Below, in pieces: positions 26,603 to 35,595 of a stretch of DNA of 64,000 nucleotides. Source of the DNA: Oscillospiraceae bacterium MB24-C1 (GTDB lineage Bacteria; Bacillota; Clostridia; Oscillospirales; Ruminococcaceae); NCBI GenBank assembly GCA_030913685.1, contig CP133187.1, positions 2,888,322 to 2,952,321 on the forward strand. The letters are read 5' to 3'. The position numbers and the translations under genes were made by a program. The notes below the pieces were generated by a model. That model ran no database searches. It was not told the DNA's origin and saw only the letters and a program-made list of their open reading frames with translations. Position 1 is the first letter of the stretch. Every line of letters begins with the position of its first letter.

Positions 26603-27298
26603 TTAAAAAATAGGATTCTCTCCTTGATTTAGACCTAGGGTGGTAATGGCATGATGCAGATGGATAGACATCGCCTGCTTTGCGCCGATGGCATCCCTTT
26701 TCTCTAAGAATTCCATCAGAAGGGCATGATCCCGAAGGGTATTCTCGGCAAGGGTCTGGGTCGAGTAGCCTAACAAAATCGATTCCTCTACGGTTCGATT
26801 GATGATAGGCACCAACCGCTGCATAAATTCATTGTGAGAGGCTTCCACAATGGCGTTGTGGAAGTGCTGGTCTATTATTGTTCGGTCCTTTCCTTGACGG
26901 ATAAAATCCTCGACCTTTTTCCCTGTCTTAAGTATATGTTTTAGCTCCTCGTCGCTGGCGCGTCTGCAGGCTATTGCGGACATATCAGGCTCAAAGATAA
27001 GACGAGCTTCGTAGAGATCTTTCAATCGTATCCGGATGTACTCGATAGACCCCAGACCATAATTGCTGAAGGCCGCCATATCCGTTGAGACAAAGGTGCC
27101 TTTGCCTCGATACACCTCAAGTACACCTTGTGACGCCAAAATGCGGATGGCTTCTCGTAGTGTGTTTCGGCTCACACCTAATTTTTCAGACAGGATATTT
27201 TCCCCGGGAAGTTGATCTCCAGGTTTGTATTCGCCCACCTTGGTAATAAGGTCATAAATATTTTCGGATGCCTGTTTTGAAAGGGTTTTCTTTATCAT
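26603..27298 (-). CDS. FadR/GntR-family regulator (HTH + FCD domain)
   Basis: A 231-aa protein with a winged HTH ('YKPGDQLPGENILSEKLG', 'SRNTLREAIRILASQGVLEV') and a C-terminal FCD domain ('LYEARLIFEPDMSAIACRRA', 'DQHFHNAIVEASHNEFM', 'DHALLMEFLEKRDAIGAKQA'), whose Asp and His residues bind a metal and a carboxylate effector. The frame is open to 27379, but ATG 27298 has AAAAGGAG upstream and starts at the natural N-terminus. It is divergent from the oxidoreductase/dehydratase/TRAP operon; FCD regulators usually respond to the pathway's organic acid, so it is the likely local switch. Confidence 0.9.
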   Translation of the reverse strand: MIKKTLSKQASENIYDLITKVGEYKPGDQLPGENILSEKLGVSRNTLREAIRILASQGVLEVYRGKGTFVSTDMAAFSNYGLGSIEYIRIRLKDLYEARLIFEPDMSAIACRRASDEELKHILKTGKKVEDFIRQGKDRTIIDQHFHNAIVEASHNEFMQRLVPIINRTVEESILLGYSTQTLAENTLRDHALLMEFLEKRDAIGAKQAMSIHLHHAITTLGLNQGENPIF

Positions 27299-27380
27299 CG
27301 AGGGAATCTCCTTTTCGCCTGTGGTGCTGAGCATAGCACAACTTTTATATATCATAAAACCTTTTTTAAAAAAAATCAAG

Positions 27381-27531
27381 CTTGGTCTTGTTCAATTTAT
27401 ATACAGGTAAAAACGCAGATTGTTGTAATTTGTTCCAAATTTTTCAATTATATGTTAAATAATATTGACTTTGTAAAATGCGAGTTGTAGTATGATGTAG
27501 AACAAGTATATATGATGTTGGTCAAGTTAAG
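27381..27531 (+). promoter_or_regulatory. Promoter and possible FadR-type operators of the 2-oxoacid oxidoreductase operon
   Basis: TTGACT (27465-27470) and TAGTAT (27488-27493) are 17 bases apart. Repeated TTGGTC/TTGTTC words (about 27383-27395, 27431 and 27518-27526) and the complementary GAACAAG (about 27501) resemble half-sites of GntR/FadR operators. The promoter is fairly clear; the operators are a guess. Confidence 0.5.
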
Positions 27532-27548
27532 AAAGGGGATGAATCAAT

Positions 27549-28238
27549 ATATCAGAAAGAACCTTAGGTTGGTTTGATTTTAAGCGACTTACCGTAGTCG
27601 TCGGTCATTTTGGAAGTGGTAAAACAGAGTTTTCTATCAATTTAGCAGTCGAACTAGCAAAGCGAAACTGTACTACCGCAATTGCAGACCTAGATATTGT
27701 AGACCCATATTTTCGTTCCCGCGAGTGCGTCGAACTGTTTAGTACCCATGGTATAGAGCTTATCAGCAGCTCAAAGGCCTGCGTAGATGCCGATGTGCCA
27801 TCCATGCCACCTGAGATTAACATGCTATTTGACAGCAATGATGTGTTTGGTGTACTTGATATCGGTGGAGATGCATCGGGAGCCAGAGTGTTGGCGCGTT
27901 ATCGGCAAAGGCTCGTATCTTGCGGTGCACATGTTTTATGTGTAATAAATGCGAACCGTCCGGCTACCGACACTCCAGAAAAGGCAATTGCATACATACG
28001 CGATATCGAGTATTCATCGGGTTTACAGATTAGTGGGCTGGTCAACAACACCCATCTGTGCAAGCAAACCGAATTTTGCGATATTATTTTAGGAGCTAAA
28101 TTAATTACGGAAATTTCCGTTTTTACAAATATACCTATTTTGTGCCATGTGGTACCTGAAGAGTTGGCTGAACAGGCTATCAAAAGTGTTCATCCGGTTT
28201 TTCCCATTAAGTTGTATATGAAAAAACCATGGGAGTAA
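27549..28238 (+). CDS. MinD/ParA-like P-loop ATPase with a non-standard start codon
   Basis: The frame encodes a P-loop NTPase: Walker A 'VGHFGSGKTEF', 'ADLDIVDPYFRSREC' with the switch-I type Asp, and Walker B-like 'GVLDIGGDASGARVLARY'. 'VINANRPATDTPEKA' and 'SGLVNNTHLC' follow. This resembles the ATP-binding protein that commonly opens VorB-type operons in Clostridia. An in-frame TGA lies at 27540-27542, and no ATG, GTG or TTG occurs between it and Walker A. The only workable initiators are ATA 27549 (about 9 bases after GAAAGGGG) or ATC 27543. A sequencing error is the alternative. The function is unknown, perhaps assembly or activation of the oxidoreductase. Confidence 0.75.
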   Translation: MSERTLGWFDFKRLTVVVGHFGSGKTEFSINLAVELAKRNCTTAIADLDIVDPYFRSRECVELFSTHGIELISSSKACVDADVPSMPPEINMLFDSNDVFGVLDIGGDASGARVLARYRQRLVSCGAHVLCVINANRPATDTPEKAIAYIRDIEYSSGLQISGLVNNTHLCKQTEFCDIILGAKLITEISVFTNIPILCHVVPEELAEQAIKSVHPVFPIKLYMKKPWE

Positions 28239-28260
28239 CCCATAGAAAAGGAGCTATGAT

Positions 28261-28473
28261 ATGGCAATTGAACTCACCTTTCATCAAGACCTCTGCAAAG
28301 GCTGCGCGCTCTGTGTATCAGTGTGTCCCAAGCACATACTGACGCTGGACAACATCATTACCAATGCGAAGGGCTATCACCCCGTTGCATGCATCGATGA
28401 ATCGCAGTGTATTGGATGCGCAAGCTGTGCAAGAATTTGTCCGGATTCCATAATAACAATCAAAAAAGGCTAA
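28261..28473 (+). CDS. 2x[4Fe-4S] ferredoxin subunit of 2-oxoacid:ferredoxin oxidoreductase (delta)
   Basis: A 70-aa protein with two complete cluster motifs: 'CKGCALCVSVCPK' and 'CIGCASCARICPD', each CxxCxxCxxxCP. It is the delta subunit that passes electrons from the TPP centre to free ferredoxin. An AAAGGAG site precedes ATG 28261. Position, spacing (15 bases to the alpha subunit) and size match VorD/KorD in four-subunit enzymes. Confidence 0.9.
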   Translation: MAIELTFHQDLCKGCALCVSVCPKHILTLDNIITNAKGYHPVACIDESQCIGCASCARICPDSIITIKKG

Positions 28474-28488
28474 AAGGAGTTGTATCCA

Positions 28489-29556
28489 ATGAAACGAGAA
28501 ATTTGGAAGGGTAGCGAGGCAATCGCCGAAGCCGCTATTCGTGCAGGTTGCCGCGGCTTCTTCGGCTATCCCATCACCCCGCAAAATGAGATACCTGAAT
28601 ATATGTCCCACAAAATGCCTCAGGCAGGAGGCGTGTTTGTACAGGCCGAGTCAGAAGTGGCTGCCATAAATATGGTATATGGTGCGTCTTCTTCTGGCAT
28701 CAGAGCTATGACATCATCTTCTTCCCCTGGTGTGAGCCTGAAGCAGGAGGGAATCAGCTATATGGTTGGCGCTCAACTGCCTGCCGTCATTGTAAACGTT
28801 ATGCGCGGCGGTCCAGGGCTTGGCTCAATTCAACCGGCACAGGGCGATTATTTTCAGGCGACCCGCGGCGGCGGTAACGGCGACTATCGTACGCCTGTTT
28901 TGGCGCCTGCCAACCTGCAGGAAACAGTTGACTTGATGCAGGAAGCATTTGACATTGCCGACCAGTATCGCATTCCTGTCATGTTTTTGGCAGACGGCTT
29001 GATCGGACAGATGATGGAGCCTATCGTGTGGAATGAGCATCAACAGCGCACCCTTTCAGAAAAGACGTGGGCAGCATCGGGGCGTGGCGATCGCGCGCAT
29101 AACAATTTTATTACTTCTTTATTTATTGATGCTTCCAGCTGTGAGGCGGAAAACGCAAATCTCTCAGCAAAGTATGCTGAAATCGAAAAGAATGAGTGCC
29201 GCTGGGAAGAACTGCTACTCGAGGACGCTGAGGTTGTTTTAGTAGCGTACGGTACTCCCGCACGTATCGCACAAACTGTCGCTGAAAAGCTCAGAAAACA
29301 GGGAATAAAAGCAGGTGTATTCCGTCCTATTACCCTCTGGCCGTTCCCTTATTCCCGGCTGAAGGAAATTGCAGCAATGGATAGCACCAAGATTTTTCTG
29401 GATATTGAAATGAGTACTGGTCAGATGCTAGATGATGTAAATCTAGCCGTAGCTGAACGCAAGCCTGTCAGATTCTACGGCCGTTCCGGGGGCATGATTC
29501 CCACCGTAGCCGAGGTTGAGAAAGCGGCACGAGATGCCTACAGGGAGGTCAAGTAA
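28489..29556 (+). CDS. vorB: 2-oxoacid:ferredoxin oxidoreductase alpha subunit (VorB-like)
   Basis: A 355-aa subunit with the pyrimidine-binding and domain II signatures: 'GCRGFFGYPITPQNEIPEYM', 'QAESEVAAINMVYGASSSG' with the conserved Glu, and 'TSSSSPGVSLKQEGISYM'. 'MRGGPGLGSIQPAQGDYFQA' and the C-terminal 'GVFRPITLWPFPYSRL' complete it. The pattern is closest to what is annotated as 3-methyl-2-oxobutanoate (branched-chain 2-oxoacid) oxidoreductase VorB, although 2-oxoglutarate or pyruvate cannot be excluded. ATG 28489 has AAAAGGAG upstream; the frame's TTG at 28480 lies inside the leader. It oxidatively decarboxylates the 2-oxoacid to an acyl-CoA with the beta and gamma subunits. Confidence 0.88.
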   Translation: MKREIWKGSEAIAEAAIRAGCRGFFGYPITPQNEIPEYMSHKMPQAGGVFVQAESEVAAINMVYGASSSGIRAMTSSSSPGVSLKQEGISYMVGAQLPAVIVNVMRGGPGLGSIQPAQGDYFQATRGGGNGDYRTPVLAPANLQETVDLMQEAFDIADQYRIPVMFLADGLIGQMMEPIVWNEHQQRTLSEKTWAASGRGDRAHNNFITSLFIDASSCEAENANLSAKYAEIEKNECRWEELLLEDAEVVLVAYGTPARIAQTVAEKLRKQGIKAGVFRPITLWPFPYSRLKEIAAMDSTKIFLDIEMSTGQMLDDVNLAVAERKPVRFYGRSGGMIPTVAEVEKAARDAYREVK

Positions 29557-29557
29557 T

Positions 29558-30301
29558 ATGACAACGATTTATAAAAAATCCAAAGGCCTTCAGAACAACG
29601 AGCTGCATTACTGCCCTGGTTGCGGTCACGGTATTATACATAAGCTAATTGCCGAGGTGATGGTGGAGATGGATGCTGTTGGCACCACCATTGGCGTGTG
29701 TCCCGTTGGATGCTCTGTGTTTGCGGGCAACTATTTTGCCTGCGACATGGTTGAAGCGGCACACGGTCGTGCACCCGCTGTGGCTACTGCTATCAAGCGC
29801 ACCCATCCAAATCAGCCCGTATTCACCTATCAGGGTGACGGTGATCTTGCCTCTATTGGTGCTGCCGAAATTGTCCATGCAGCGATGCGCGGCGAAAAAT
29901 TCACCACCATATTTGTAAACAATGCTATCTACGGAATGACCGGAGGGCAGATGGCGCCCACAACGCTGATTGGACAGAGAGCTACGACCGCACCCTCAGG
30001 TAGAACCAAGGAGCAGGCTGGCATGCCTATGCGTGTTGCGGAGATGCTGGCGACACTGGATGGCCTTGTTTATGCCGAGCGTGTCTGCGTTACTGATATC
30101 CCGCACCTGAACAAAGCCAAAAAAGCAATAAAAAGAGCTTTCGAGAAGCAGATGGCAGGCGAGGGCTTTACCTTTGTGGAGATTTTGGCCTCCTGTCCAA
30201 CCAATTGGGGCATGGATACGCTGGAAGCTAACAAGTGGCTGATGGAGAACATGGCAAGCTATTATCCGCTTGGCGTAATCAAAGAAACGGAGGTGAGATA
30301 A
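29558..30301 (+). CDS. 2-oxoacid:ferredoxin oxidoreductase beta subunit (TPP-binding)
   Basis: This 247-aa TPP subunit has 'HYCPGCGHGIIHKLIAEV', 'RAPAVATAIKRTHP', and the TPP/Mg motif 'TYQGDGDLASIGAAE ... NNAIYGMTGGQMAPTT' (GDGD to NN-x-x-YGMTGGQ). ATG 29558 directly follows the alpha-subunit stop and has GGGAGG upstream. It carries the catalytic TPP and, with the alpha, gamma and ferredoxin subunits, forms the oxygen-sensitive cytoplasmic complex. The last codons overlap the leader of the gamma gene. Confidence 0.9.
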   Translation: MTTIYKKSKGLQNNELHYCPGCGHGIIHKLIAEVMVEMDAVGTTIGVCPVGCSVFAGNYFACDMVEAAHGRAPAVATAIKRTHPNQPVFTYQGDGDLASIGAAEIVHAAMRGEKFTTIFVNNAIYGMTGGQMAPTTLIGQRATTAPSGRTKEQAGMPMRVAEMLATLDGLVYAERVCVTDIPHLNKAKKAIKRAFEKQMAGEGFTFVEILASCPTNWGMDTLEANKWLMENMASYYPLGVIKETEVR

Positions 30302-30302
30302 C

Positions 30303-30848
30303 ATGAAAAAGGAGATTATCCTTTCGGGCTTTGGTGGACAGGGAATCATGTCCATCGGAAAAAATTTAGTAGAGGCCGGGGTTGAGGAAAACCTTGAGGC
30401 ATCCTGGGTGCCTTCGTATGGACCCGAGATGCGAGGCGGCACTGCAAACTGCTCTGTCATCCTCAGCGATGAGCGAATCGGTTCTCCTCTGGTTGAGGCA
30501 CCTACGGAAATTATCGTTATGAACCGCCCTTCCCTAGCGAAATTTGAGCCGACCGTTGTGCCGGGCGGAACTGTGTTTATAAATAGCAGTATTGTGCCTG
30601 ATAAGGTTTCACGCACTGATCTGAAGTCGGTTTATGTTCCCTGCGATGAGATTGCCAAGGAACTGGGAAATCCAAAGGTTAGTAACATGGTGATGCTAGG
30701 TGCATATGTTGCTGAAACTAAGGTCTTAAAAAAGGAAACCATTCAAAATATGATTATTGAAATGTTCTCCGGCAAAAAAAACAAGCTGATACCGCTAAAT
30801 ATGGAAGCGTTTAAGCGTGGTATAGATTGTGTTAAAGATATTGAATAA
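30303..30848 (+). CDS. 2-oxoacid:ferredoxin oxidoreductase gamma subunit
   Basis: A 181-aa subunit with '[19 protein letters not shown]' at the N-terminus and '[20 protein letters not shown]' around residue 40, the signature of the gamma (POR gamma domain) subunit that helps bind CoA. '[15 protein letters not shown]' and '[17 protein letters not shown]' follow in the usual order. It begins one base after the beta stop with GGAGG in the beta 3' end. All four subunits are present and intact, so the complex should be functional. Confidence 0.9.
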   Translation: MKKEIILSGFGGQGIMSIGKNLVEAGVEENLEASWVPSYGPEMRGGTANCSVILSDERIGSPLVEAPTEIIVMNRPSLAKFEPTVVPGGTVFINSSIVPDKVSRTDLKSVYVPCDEIAKELGNPKVSNMVMLGAYVAETKVLKKETIQNMIIEMFSGKKNKLIPLNMEAFKRGIDCVKDIE

Positions 30849-30861
30849 AGGAGCAGAAAAT

Positions 30862-32520
30862 ATGCTTAGTGATAATGTAGCAAAGGGAGTAGACAGAGCA
30901 CCGCATCGCTCGTTGTTTTATGCTGCCGGATTTACCGAAAAAGAGCTTGAGAAGCCATTGATCGGTGTCGTTTCTGCACAGAGCGATATCATTCCAGGTC
31001 ACATTCACCTGAACAAGCTTGCTGAGGCTGTAAAGGCTGGAATTTATGCCGCGGGTGGCACACCTGTGGTTGTTCCCGCAATCGGTGTCTGCGATGGTAT
31101 TGTGATGGGCCATCGCGGCATGCACTATTCTCTCGCTTCCCGCGAACTGATTGCCGATTCAGTAGAAACTTTAGCAGCGGCACATTGCTTTGATGGATTA
31201 GTTCTAATCCCCAATTGCGATAAAATTGTACCCGGCATGGTGATGGCTGCTCTACGCCTCAACATTCCATCAATTGTATGTTCAGGTGGGCCAATGATGG
31301 CAGGCCGTGTAAAGGGAAAGAAAATCGGCCTGTCTCAGATGTTTGAGGCGGTGGGCGCATTTAAAGCCAATATGCTTGACGAGGACGGATTGCGTAGATG
31401 TGAGCTTTCCACCTGCCCCTCCTGCGGCTCTTGTGCAGGCATGTTCACCGCAAATTCAATGAATTGCCTCTGTGAAGCACTGGGTTTGGCTCTGATAGGA
31501 AACGGGACCATTCCCGCCCCTATGTCTGCTCGTGTTCATCTGGCCAAGGAAAGCGGTATGAAGATTATGGACTTGGTGCGAGAGGATGTCAAACCTCGTG
31601 ACATCGTGACCATGGATGCATTGAAAAATGCGATTGTGGTGGATATGGCACTTGGTTGCTCAACTAACAGCTCACTGCATCTTCCTGCCATTGCGCACGA
31701 AGCAGGCCTTAAGCTTAATATAAAACTATTTAATGAAATTAGCGAAAAAACCCCGAACCTCTGTCATCTGGCGCCTGCAGGTGAGCATTTTATGGAGGAT
31801 CTTGATGCAGCAGGCGGTGTTGCTGCCGTAATGAAACAGTTGGCTGACATCGGTTTGCTCAAGCTTGATCTTCCTACCGTAACTGGCAAAACGGTAGGTG
31901 AAAACATTAAAAATGCCGCAAACTGTGATCCTGAGATTATTCACACAGTAGATCATGCATATTCCAAGACAGGTGGTTTAGCATTTCTGTTTGGTAATAT
32001 TGCAAAAAATGGCTGTGTCGTGAAGCGCAGTGCGGTAGCTCCTGAGATGCGCGTGCATTCCTGCAAGGCAAGAGTGTTTGTCGGTGAGGATACAGCTGTA
32101 GAAGCAATTTATGCAGGCGAGATCAAACCGGGAGATATCGTGGTAATTATCTACGAAGGGCCAAAGGGCGGCCCCGGTATGCGCGAGATGCTGGTTCCAA
32201 CCTCCGCATTGGCCGGTATGAAGCTAGATAAGGATGTTGCGTTGATTACCGATGGCCGATTTTCAGGTGCATCAAGAGGCGCTTCTATTGGGCACGTTTC
32301 CCCAGAAGCTGCTGTCGGTGGGGAAATTGGATTGCTACGCGATGGCGATATCATTGACATTGATATGGATAACTACACTATCCATGCACATGTAAGTGAT
32401 GAAGAGTTTGCTCAGCGCCGTCTAAAACAGGTCAAGCCAGAATCGTGGGTAAAGGGAGGATGGCTTGCCCGATATCAAAAGGCAGTCACTTCAGCTGACG
32501 AGGGCGCAATTTTGAGATAG
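30862..32520 (+). CDS. ilvD: Dihydroxy-acid dehydratase (IlvD/Edd family)
   Basis: A 552-aa protein with the cluster-binding and Mg sites of the family: '[11 protein letters not shown]', '[14 protein letters not shown]' with Cys119, '[19 protein letters not shown]' and '[20 protein letters not shown]'. The end carries '[20 protein letters not shown]' with the catalytic Ser. 'PGHIHL' lacks the extra Cys of [2Fe-2S] types, so an oxygen-labile [4Fe-4S] enzyme is likely. It converts 2,3-dihydroxy acids to 2-oxoacids. AAAGGAG precedes ATG 30862. Position between the oxidoreductase and a TRAP transporter, with no other ilv genes, suggests a catabolic rather than a valine/isoleucine biosynthetic role. 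Confidence 0.9.
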   Translation: MLSDNVAKGVDRAPHRSLFYAAGFTEKELEKPLIGVVSAQSDIIPGHIHLNKLAEAVKAGIYAAGGTPVVVPAIGVCDGIVMGHRGMHYSLASRELIADSVETLAAAHCFDGLVLIPNCDKIVPGMVMAALRLNIPSIVCSGGPMMAGRVKGKKIGLSQMFEAVGAFKANMLDEDGLRRCELSTCPSCGSCAGMFTANSMNCLCEALGLALIGNGTIPAPMSARVHLAKESGMKIMDLVREDVKPRDIVTMDALKNAIVVDMALGCSTNSSLHLPAIAHEAGLKLNIKLFNEISEKTPNLCHLAPAGEHFMEDLDAAGGVAAVMKQLADIGLLKLDLPTVTGKTVGENIKNAANCDPEIIHTVDHAYSKTGGLAFLFGNIAKNGCVVKRSAVAPEMRVHSCKARVFVGEDTAVEAIYAGEIKPGDIVVIIYEGPKGGPGMREMLVPTSALAGMKLDKDVALITDGRFSGASRGASIGHVSPEAAVGGEIGLLRDGDIIDIDMDNYTIHAHVSDEEFAQRRLKQVKPESWVKGGWLARYQKAVTSADEGAILR

Positions 32521-32649
32521 GCATACCTACCGTTGAAGTTTGTGAAAGAACAGCACAATTACGTTGTTAGTAGCAGATTACTGGGGTTTTATAATTAGTT
32601 TCTGTTTTACGTGGCGATATGAAATTAATAAAAGAAAGAGGAGATCAGA

Positions 32650-33675
32650 ATGAAAAACATGCATCGTATACTTAGCCTATTAATTGCGCTCTTACTACTT
32701 TGTTCTCTAGCCGGATGCACAAGCTCTCCCCCAACTGTTACTAACCAGGAATCAACAGCTACCTCTGCCAAGGCGACGGTACTCAAGTTAGGTACCACCG
32801 TCAACGAACAGGATAGCTTCCAGATTGCAGCCGAGAAGTTTGCTGAACTAGTCAAGGAGCGTACTAATGGTGCCTATGAAATCGAAATCTACCCTAATGG
32901 AGCGCTCGGGGATGAGCGCACCATGCTAGAAAGTATGCAGATAGGTACGTTGGACATGGGCATTATCACTAGCGGTCCTTTCGTGAACTTTGTTCCCGAG
33001 ATGGGCGTACTGGATATGCCATTTCTGTTTGGCGGCAATGAGGAGGCCTACAAGGTTTTGGATGGCGAGGTCGGACAAGAGTTGCTAAATAAGCTGTCAG
33101 ATTCGGGTATCAAAGGCCTTGCATATGCGGAGCGCGGATTCCGCAACCTTACCAACAGCGTGCGTGCTGTAAAGGATGCTACTGACATTCGCGACCTAAA
33201 GGTTCGCGTCATGGAGAATGAAGTTTATACCGCCACGTTTAACGCTCTTGGAGTGAATGCAGTTCCTATGGCTTGGTCTGAGGCGTTAACCGCACTGCAG
33301 CAGGGTACTGTTCAGGGTCAAGAGAACCCTGTCAACGTCATTTACTCATACAAGCTATGGGAATCACAGAAGTATGTAACAATGACTCGCCATGCTTATG
33401 CTTCTGCTATCATCACCATGAGTCAGAAACAGTATGACAAGCTGCCCGCCGACGTGCAAAGTATTTTCAAAGAGGCAGCACAGGAGGCAGCTGAGTTTGA
33501 ACGTGATTGGGTTGCAAACAACGAGGCATCCCAGCTGCAAGCGCTCAAAGACAACGGTATGGAGGTTATTGAGAATCCCGACATCGGTAGCTTCAAGGCT
33601 GCGGTGAAGAGCGTCTACGACAAGTATCCCCAATATGCCGACTACATGAGCAAAATCCAAAACGCCCTTTCCTAA
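32650..33675 (+). CDS. dctP: TRAP transporter substrate-binding lipoprotein (DctP family)
   Basis: A 341-aa lipoprotein with signal peptide and lipobox ending at Cys23 ('LLLLCSLAGC'). The mature part is a DctP fold: 'VLKLGTTVNEQDSFQIAAEK', 'YEIEIYPNGALGDERTMLES', and 'IRDLKVRVMENEVYTATFNA' with the Arg that salt-bridges the substrate carboxylate. 'NVIYSYKLWESQKYVTMTRH' follows. It binds an organic acid outside the membrane and delivers it to the DctQM permease. AGAGGAG lies before ATG 32650. A 129-base gap after ilvD may hold an internal promoter but shows no terminator. Confidence 0.9.
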   Translation: MKNMHRILSLLIALLLLCSLAGCTSSPPTVTNQESTATSAKATVLKLGTTVNEQDSFQIAAEKFAELVKERTNGAYEIEIYPNGALGDERTMLESMQIGTLDMGIITSGPFVNFVPEMGVLDMPFLFGGNEEAYKVLDGEVGQELLNKLSDSGIKGLAYAERGFRNLTNSVRAVKDATDIRDLKVRVMENEVYTATFNALGVNAVPMAWSEALTALQQGTVQGQENPVNVIYSYKLWESQKYVTMTRHAYASAIITMSQKQYDKLPADVQSIFKEAAQEAAEFERDWVANNEASQLQALKDNGMEVIENPDIGSFKAAVKSVYDKYPQYADYMSKIQNALS

Positions 33676-33694
33676 TGTAATGGGAGACATTTTC

Positions 33695-34195
33695 ATGGTA
33701 ATTGCAAAAGTAATCCGAAAGGTCAGTGACCTTGTTAATAATTTGTGCAGTGCACTTTGTATAATGACTATTGTTGCTATGGTACTTGTAACCGGTATGC
33801 AAATTTTCTGTCGCGTATTTTTCACAGCCCTGTCTTGGAGTGAGGAGGTTACCCGTTATCTTTTGGTGTGGTCCACCTTTATCGGCTGCGGAATTGTGTA
33901 TAAAAACGCGGGACATATTTCGGTCACTATGATGCGCGATCACTGTCCGCCAAAGATTGTTACGATTTTGAAGATAGTGACCCATTTGATTTGCGCCGCA
34001 TTCTGTACCATTGCTGTCTATTACGGCTTTAAGTATATGGCTATGCAAGGTAAGCAGCTTTCGGCTGCACTGCGCATTCCGATGCGCTATATGTACATGG
34101 CGATTCCTGTTGGTTGCTTTGTGATCGACCTGCATATTCTCGATGCAATTATTCAGCTGACGACCAAAATTAATGGGGAGGTAAGCAAAACATGA
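33695..34195 (+). CDS. dctQ: TRAP transporter small permease (DctQ family)
   Basis: A protein of about 166 aa with four predicted TM helices and the DctQ signature 'FFTALSWSEEVTRYLLVWSTF' followed by 'IGCGIVYKNAGHISVTMMRD', including the conserved Trp-x-Glu-Glu and Arg. ATG 33695 has GGGAG about 8 bases upstream; the frame's earlier ATG at 33680 lies in the leader. The last four bases overlap the DctM start (ATGA), so translation is coupled. It forms the membrane complex with DctM. Confidence 0.85.
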   Translation: MVIAKVIRKVSDLVNNLCSALCIMTIVAMVLVTGMQIFCRVFFTALSWSEEVTRYLLVWSTFIGCGIVYKNAGHISVTMMRDHCPPKIVTILKIVTHLICAAFCTIAVYYGFKYMAMQGKQLSAALRIPMRYMYMAIPVGCFVIDLHILDAIIQLTTKINGEVSKT

Positions 34196-35454
34196 GTACC
34201 ATCCTGTTTGGAACTTTTTTGGCATTGCTTGTGTTAGGTGTTCCAATTGCGTTTGCGATTGCAGTTGCGGGCGTATCAGTACTGCTCGTTGGTGGTGTCG
34301 ACCTACTCATAGTGATACAGCGCATGTTTGCCTCCACCGATTCCTTCCCGCTGGTGGCAGTTCCGTTCTTTATTCTGGCGGGCGATCTGCTGGCGCGGGG
34401 GGCAATGTCCAAGACGCTGGTTGAGTTTGCCGAATCGATTTTAGGACGCATCCGTGGCGGCCTTTCAGCGGTATCAGTGGTGGCGGGCATGTTCTTTGCC
34501 GCTATCTCGGGCTCGGGCGCAGCGACCACTGCAGCGGTAGGCGCGACACTTATCCCCGAGTTAAAAAAGCGCAGCTATGAGGAGGCACCCTCTGCTGCGC
34601 TGATAGCATCGGCTGGTTGCATCGGCGTAGTAATTCCGCCGTCGGTTCCGCTGGTACTCTACGCTGTCATCGCCGACCAGAGCGTTACACGCCTGTTCTC
34701 TAACGGATTTTTCCCTGGCGTGATGATGGGTGGTATGCTCATAGTACTAGCGCTTTATCAAGCAAATAAAAAAGATTACCCCAAGGGGAGTTTGTTTACC
34801 TGGAAAAATGTCTGGAGTACTTTTAAAAAGGCAATTTGGGCGTTGCTTATGCCCGCCATCATTCTCGGTGGCATTTTCTCAGGTTACTTTACGCCGTCCG
34901 AGGCAGCGGCGGTTGCAGTTATTTATGCCGCGGCAATCTCCTTTGTAGTTTACCGCGATATGAGTGTTAAACAATTTTTTCAGATTGTGCTGGGCAGTGC
35001 CAAAACCTCGGCTGTGATAATGCTTATCATCTCCTGCAGTGGTGTGTTTGGCTGGGTGCTGGCAAATTGGAAAATACCCGAGCGGGTTGCACAAGCGGTT
35101 CTGTCGGTTTCGAACAACCCCTATGTGCTGATGTTTTTGATTGCAGGGATTATCTTGATTGCGGGTGTATTTATGGAAACTTCCTCAGCGGTTATCTTGC
35201 TAACGCCCGTATTTCTGCCACTAATTAAAGCGTTGGGCGTAAATCTGATTCATTTCGGTCTGATTTTCACTATTGGTATCTCAATCGGTATGATCACGCC
35301 GCCCGTGGCTATCAACCTATTTGTGGCATCGAGCACCACAGGTTTGCCCATCGAAAAGATTTCCAAGGCAGTCATTCCATACCTAATCGGCCTTATTGCT
35401 GTATTTTTAGCTTATGTCTACCTGCCAATGTTATTACCAGCAATCGTCATCTAA
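34192..35454 (+). CDS. dctM: TRAP transporter large permease (DctM family)
   Basis: A 420-aa protein with about 12 TM segments. Family motifs include 'AGDLLARGAMSKTLVEFAES', 'GGLSAVSVVAGMFFAAISGS', 'GCIGVVIPPSVPLVLYAVIA', 'GYFTPSEAAAVAVIYAA' and 'GISIGMITPPVAINLFVASS'. These cover both helix-hairpin repeats of the ion-transporter fold, so it appears complete. It couples Na+ entry to import of the acid captured by DctP. The ATG overlaps the DctQ stop by 4 bases. Its clustering with a dihydroxy-acid dehydratase suggests a hydroxylated carboxylate as cargo. Confidence 0.92.
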   Translation: MSTILFGTFLALLVLGVPIAFAIAVAGVSVLLVGGVDLLIVIQRMFASTDSFPLVAVPFFILAGDLLARGAMSKTLVEFAESILGRIRGGLSAVSVVAGMFFAAISGSGAATTAAVGATLIPELKKRSYEEAPSAALIASAGCIGVVIPPSVPLVLYAVIADQSVTRLFSNGFFPGVMMGGMLIVLALYQANKKDYPKGSLFTWKNVWSTFKKAIWALLMPAIILGGIFSGYFTPSEAAAVAVIYAAAISFVVYRDMSVKQFFQIVLGSAKTSAVIMLIISCSGVFGWVLANWKIPERVAQAVLSVSNNPYVLMFLIAGIILIAGVFMETSSAVILLTPVFLPLIKALGVNLIHFGLIFTIGISIGMITPPVAINLFVASSTTGLPIEKISKAVIPYLIGLIAVFLAYVYLPMLLPAIVI

Positions 35455-35595
35455 GCTTGATACGAAGCTGTTGCAGCTCTGCAAAAAACATCATGGCAAG
35501 CTACTATCGGCGGCAGTACAAACCTTAGTTACTCTAATTATTTCCAGTAATAATAAAGTGGATTTCCTATGACATATAAGAAAGGTTGATATTGT

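Noticed and set aside
29996..30616. 206-codon leftward frame
   Set aside because: It spans two well-identified oxidoreductase subunit genes in antisense and is a shadow of them.
33593..34246. 217-codon leftward frame rich in His and Cys
   Set aside because: It is fully antisense to the TRAP DctQ gene and its junctions; composition reflects the reverse complement.
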